Notes under the pieces: generated by a model | The model's database searches: none | What the model was told of the DNA's origin: nothing | The model's input: only the letters and a program-made list of their open reading frames with translations | Part shown: positions 61,417 through 64,000 of the stretch, piece after piece | Position numbering within the stretch: position 1 is the first letter of the stretch | Layout of the letters: each line of letters opens with the position of its first letter | Position numbers and translations under genes: made by a program | Origin: Vibrio cortegadensis | Lineage (GTDB): Bacteria; Pseudomonadota; Gammaproteobacteria; Enterobacterales; Vibrionaceae | DNA: 64,000 nucleotides | NCBI RefSeq assembly: GCF_024347395.1 | Contig: NZ_AP025473.1 | Span: forward strand, 434,001 to 498,000 | Reading direction: 5' to 3'

Positions 61417-62184
61417 TTAACCGATTTTGTTTGTAAGAAGCTCATACTCTAAATAAGTCAGAATCGCTTGCTCTAACTCTTCAGTACCAATTGAACTGTA
61501 TCCAAAAAAGTTGGGAGTAAACTGATGTCTTAACGTTTTTAGTGTTTCTTGGTAATCTTCACCAAGTAACATTTGGCTGTTTAGTTCAGTTAACGTTTCA
61601 GATTGTTTTGGAGAAAATTGTCCTAAATACTCACTGACACCACCAACAGAAGAATAGAGCAAATCAAATTTTCCACCGGATATTTCTTCAATATAATAAC
61701 TACCAATTCGAGCAACATTTAAATAGGAATCAACGAACTCGGTTGATTTATCAAACGGCATACCAATATAGCTAGTCCCACCTGCGTGCTCAGAAGTATT
61801 TGGCGTGAACCCTTCTTGAGGAAATACAAGGAATGCGGCAATTATATTATCCTTACTAATAGCTGAAAGGATAAAGTTACGATCTTTATAGTAAGTAACA
61901 ATATCGCCATTTTGTAATTGTTTAGTATATACCGGAGAGCCTAGCGTTTCTTCTAAGATGCCACTATCAGCATTAATGTATATTTTATTCAGTCGATTTC
62001 TTGAAGGTTCATCTGACATGGTCGATTGGCCAAACTCCCATATCTTTAGTACACCATCCCAAGTGTCATTGATCTGCCCTAGAGCAATAGCTACTAAAGA
62101 GATCCATGGAATAAACACTTTCCATGAAAATTCAAAGCCACTGATTTCAACTGTTTGCTCTTCGTTCTCAACTGCATCACTCAT
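61417..62184 (-). CDS. Unknown membrane-anchored protein, last gene of a three-gene operon
   Basis: 255 residues. Short acidic N-terminus, one hydrophobic helix (FIPWISLVAIALGQI, about 24-40), then a mostly soluble domain including a lipoprotein-SmpA-like start (GILEETLGSPVYTKQLQNGDIVTYYKDRNF). The ETEC_3214-type proteins are a possible relation, but I am not certain. It lies 39 bases after the LPP20-type gene and is most likely co-transcribed with it and the transglycosylase. Confidence 0.6.
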   Translation of the reverse strand: MSDAVENEEQTVEISGFEFSWKVFIPWISLVAIALGQINDTWDGVLKIWEFGQSTMSDEPSRNRLNKIYINADSGILEETLGSPVYTKQLQNGDIVTYYKDRNFILSAISKDNIIAAFLVFPQEGFTPNTSEHAGGTSYIGMPFDKSTEFVDSYLNVARIGSYYIEEISGGKFDLLYSSVGGVSEYLGQFSPKQSETLTELNSQMLLGEDYQETLKTLRHQFTPNFFGYSSIGTEELEQAILTYLEYELLTNKIG

Positions 62185-62223
62185 GATTATTTTAATATCC
62201 TTATTCGTATCAATGTTGATATG

Positions 62224-63174
62224 TTACTTAATAAGCACTTCACGGTCATCTTCACTAATCAAAGTGTCTAGTAAGTCATTCTTATTATCGAAATAAAGAT
62301 TGAACTTATTAATCGCGTTATACATTGCTTGTTTCTTCGTTTTATTACTTTGTCCGATTAACTTAAATTTTCTATTTGCGAGTGATGGCGAACCAATATG
62401 AAGATTAAAAGTGATGATTGCTTGTCGTTTGCCATTTTTCTTGCCTGAAACCGTTGATGATTCAAATGAAATCGTTTCACACTGACTATCGCTCCGAACA
62501 GATAAGCCACTTTTAGACATTTCCTCGGCAATCGCAGGGGTTAATATTTTCTTTTCATAGCCAGAGTTAGGGCTATTTTTTATATTGAAGCAGTGTGAAT
62601 TCTTGAAGTCATTTTTTTTGTCAATCAATGTCAGTAGCTCATTGTAATACGTATTGAGTTTATCTGAATATTGAGAGATAGTTTCTGCCTGTAAAAGTGT
62701 CGTTTTAAATTCTTGTCCTTGGGAAATTTCTAGAAACTCGTTAAGATCCAGCTCATTTTTTATGAGTAAATTTCTATAATTTTTCATCTTAGTTGTTAGA
62801 TGATTGTCATACTTCTCGATGATATCGGACTTCTTGACGACACCTAGCACATAGAATATGTCATTGTCACTGCCTTGTTTGATCCAGCTAATCTCAGGAA
62901 TCAAAATAGATTTTGAGATGTAATTCGCATATGAACTACTCGATATTTGGCTCTGAGAGTTCTTTGTGGATATCGAATGGCTCACACTTGACGTAACGGT
63001 CGAAGATAAGGTGCTTGCAATCTGGCGCATGGCATCTTTTTTGGCCGCTTCAATACTTTCACCCATACCTGTCCCTGTGATTGCTTCAGGTTCTGTCGGC
63101 GGATTATTTACCCAACTCGGAACAGCAAAAGCAATCTGAGGGATTAGACTTAGAGTCAGCAATAATTTTTTCAT
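62224..63174 (-). CDS. LPP20-like secreted protein
   Basis: 316 residues with a signal peptide (KKLLLTLSLIPQIAFAVP); no lipobox Cys. The mature start PSWVNNPPTEPEAITGTGMGESIEAAKKDAMRQIASTLSSTVTSSV matches the LPP20 family (PxWVxxPP ... GxGxSxxxAxxxAxxxIAxxL). A second half of about 150 residues has two Cys (HCFNIK; QCETISF). The function of LPP20-type proteins is not known well; they are envelope proteins. ATG overlaps the stop of the transglycosylase (TAATG). Confidence 0.72.
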   Translation of the reverse strand: MKKLLLTLSLIPQIAFAVPSWVNNPPTEPEAITGTGMGESIEAAKKDAMRQIASTLSSTVTSSVSHSISTKNSQSQISSSSYANYISKSILIPEISWIKQGSDNDIFYVLGVVKKSDIIEKYDNHLTTKMKNYRNLLIKNELDLNEFLEISQGQEFKTTLLQAETISQYSDKLNTYYNELLTLIDKKNDFKNSHCFNIKNSPNSGYEKKILTPAIAEEMSKSGLSVRSDSQCETISFESSTVSGKKNGKRQAIITFNLHIGSPSLANRKFKLIGQSNKTKKQAMYNAINKFNLYFDNKNDLLDTLISEDDREVLIK

Positions 63175-64000
63175 TAAATCTTGCTCGTTTTAAGTAATTT
63201 AGAGTAATAGATTTTTTTGTTGTTCACTTTTTTCAGATAGTTACGAGTTTCTTTATACGGGAATGTTGTCGATAAAGATTTATATACGGTATCTGGGTCT
63301 AAGGTATTGGCTTTTTTTGCTAAAGCTGAAAGAGAGCCCTTTCCTGAGATATGTTTTGCTACAGCTCCCACGCCACCATTATATGAAGAGATCGCGAGGT
63401 ATGTTTTTATATCTTGGTCTTTCACATTAGTTAGATAGCGAGTAAAAAGAACATTAAGATAGGCGGTCCCGATATTGATATTATACTTAGGGTCAAACAA
63501 AATATCGGCAGTGAGTAAACGCTCTTTACCAAGCAATAGTTTAGTTACATCTTTACCTGCAGAAGTTGGAACGACTTGCATCAATCCATATGCTGGGATG
63601 TGAGATTGTGCCATTGGATTAAAGTGACTTTCTGTATGGATAATCGCTAAAATTAACTCCGGTTGTACATCCCATTTGGCCGCCATTTTATTAACATCTT
63701 CAAGGTAAATCAGTGCACGTTGAGCGATTTTGTTACTTGGAAGTGACATGGTTACTCGAGTAACTTTTGTGCCATTACTTTGAGTGTATTCAGATGTTTT
63801 GGCTGTCTTCTGCAGTTTGTCACTGTCGACTTCAGGGATGACTTTTTGATTGGATTCAAGTTTGCTTGGTTTGGCTTTCATTTCAGAAAGAACTTTGTCT
63901 TTTGAGTAAGCCTGTAGCGTCGTTTCATTTTTTAGTTCTTGGATTTGTTCGTCAACCACTTTTTTTACGTCGTCAGACGACTGATCTGAACTTATTACTT
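63174..64000 (-). CDS. MltC-like lytic transglycosylase, 5' end outside the window
   Basis: Frame open through the window edge, so N-terminal part is missing; the visible part is about 275 residues. A C-terminal SLT domain has the catalytic Glu in AIIHTESHFNP, AYGLMQVVPTSAGKDV, NINIGTAYLNVLF and AISSYNGGVGAV, as in MltC (LMQVV..TAGKDV, VITAYNGG). It cleaves peptidoglycan at the outer membrane or periplasm. The part before residue 85 is polar and coil-like. An internal GTG at 63959 is not the true start, because coding potential (VISSDQSSDDVKK) continues upstream. Confidence 0.82.
   Translation of the reverse strand, partial: VISSDQSSDDVKKVVDEQIQELKNETTLQAYSKDKVLSEMKAKPSKLESNQKVIPEVDSDKLQKTAKTSEYTQSNGTKVTRVTMSLPSNKIAQRALIYLEDVNKMAAKWDVQPELILAIIHTESHFNPMAQSHIPAYGLMQVVPTSAGKDVTKLLLGKERLLTADILFDPKYNINIGTAYLNVLFTRYLTNVKDQDIKTYLAISSYNGGVGAVAKHISGKGSLSALAKKANTLDPDTVYKSLSTTFPYKETRNYLKKVNNKKIYYSKLLKTSKI

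Overview
The window looks like a chromosomal segment of a marine Vibrio-like gammaproteobacterium. The evidence is the near-typical Vibrionaceae put operon (AraC regulator, putA without a DNA-binding domain, a small third gene, putP), the hdfR/maoP and rimK blocks, a maltose/glycogen block (glgX, lamB, malM, debranching enzyme), a lapB/lapD/lapG/lapC biofilm module and a DUF3319 protein. Base composition is moderately AT-rich. No rRNA, tRNA, CRISPR array or complete insertion sequence was seen.

Layout. 0-6 kb: a ytfJ-like gene, then a sugar block on the minus strand (membrane-anchored GH2 hydrolase, aldose epimerase, XylR-type regulator). 6-15.6 kb: a minus-strand biofilm module with a DctB-like kinase, a degenerate DctD-like regulator, LapC, LapG, LapD and LapB, but no adhesin or outer-membrane TolC partner. 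15.7-21 kb: pdxH, a PAS-LuxR regulator and two paralogous periplasmic coiled-coil/PEGA proteins, one with a C-terminal FGE-sulfatase-like domain. 21-27.6 kb: proline use, where the gene between putA and putP looks like a free-standing version of the C-terminal domain of long PutA proteins. 27.8-37.7 kb: mixed genes (zinc-ribbon protein, a 59-residue protein missed by length cut-offs, DUF445, C69 dipeptidase, DUF2339 membrane protein, ABC exporter, DUF3319, a decayed M16 peptidase).

37.7-47.7 kb: maltose/glycogen block with glgX and lamB-malM divergent around several MalT-box-like sites, an esterase, a DHH phosphoesterase bracketed by two copies of one terminator, and a GH133-type debranching enzyme. 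48-52 kb: AT-rich stretch with small unknown genes, a short TetR regulator, an LpxL/LpxM acyltransferase and ferredoxin-NADP reductase. 52-60 kb: hdfR/maoP, rimK with its partner protease, soxR divergent from an MFS pump with a clear SoxR box, a VOC protein and an SgrR regulator. 60-64 kb: an ArsR-type repressor and ArsP/DUF318-type permease with two matching operators, then a three-gene minus-strand operon (MltC-like transglycosylase cut by the window edge, LPP20-type protein, unknown membrane protein).

Best candidates for something not well described: the split PutA C-terminal domain, the regulator that has kept its receiver and Fis domains but lost its ATPase/sigma-54 motifs, the paralogous PEGA/FGE-like pair, and the transglycosylase-LPP20-membrane protein operon. 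All functional calls come from reading the sequence and memory of protein families; no database search was run.
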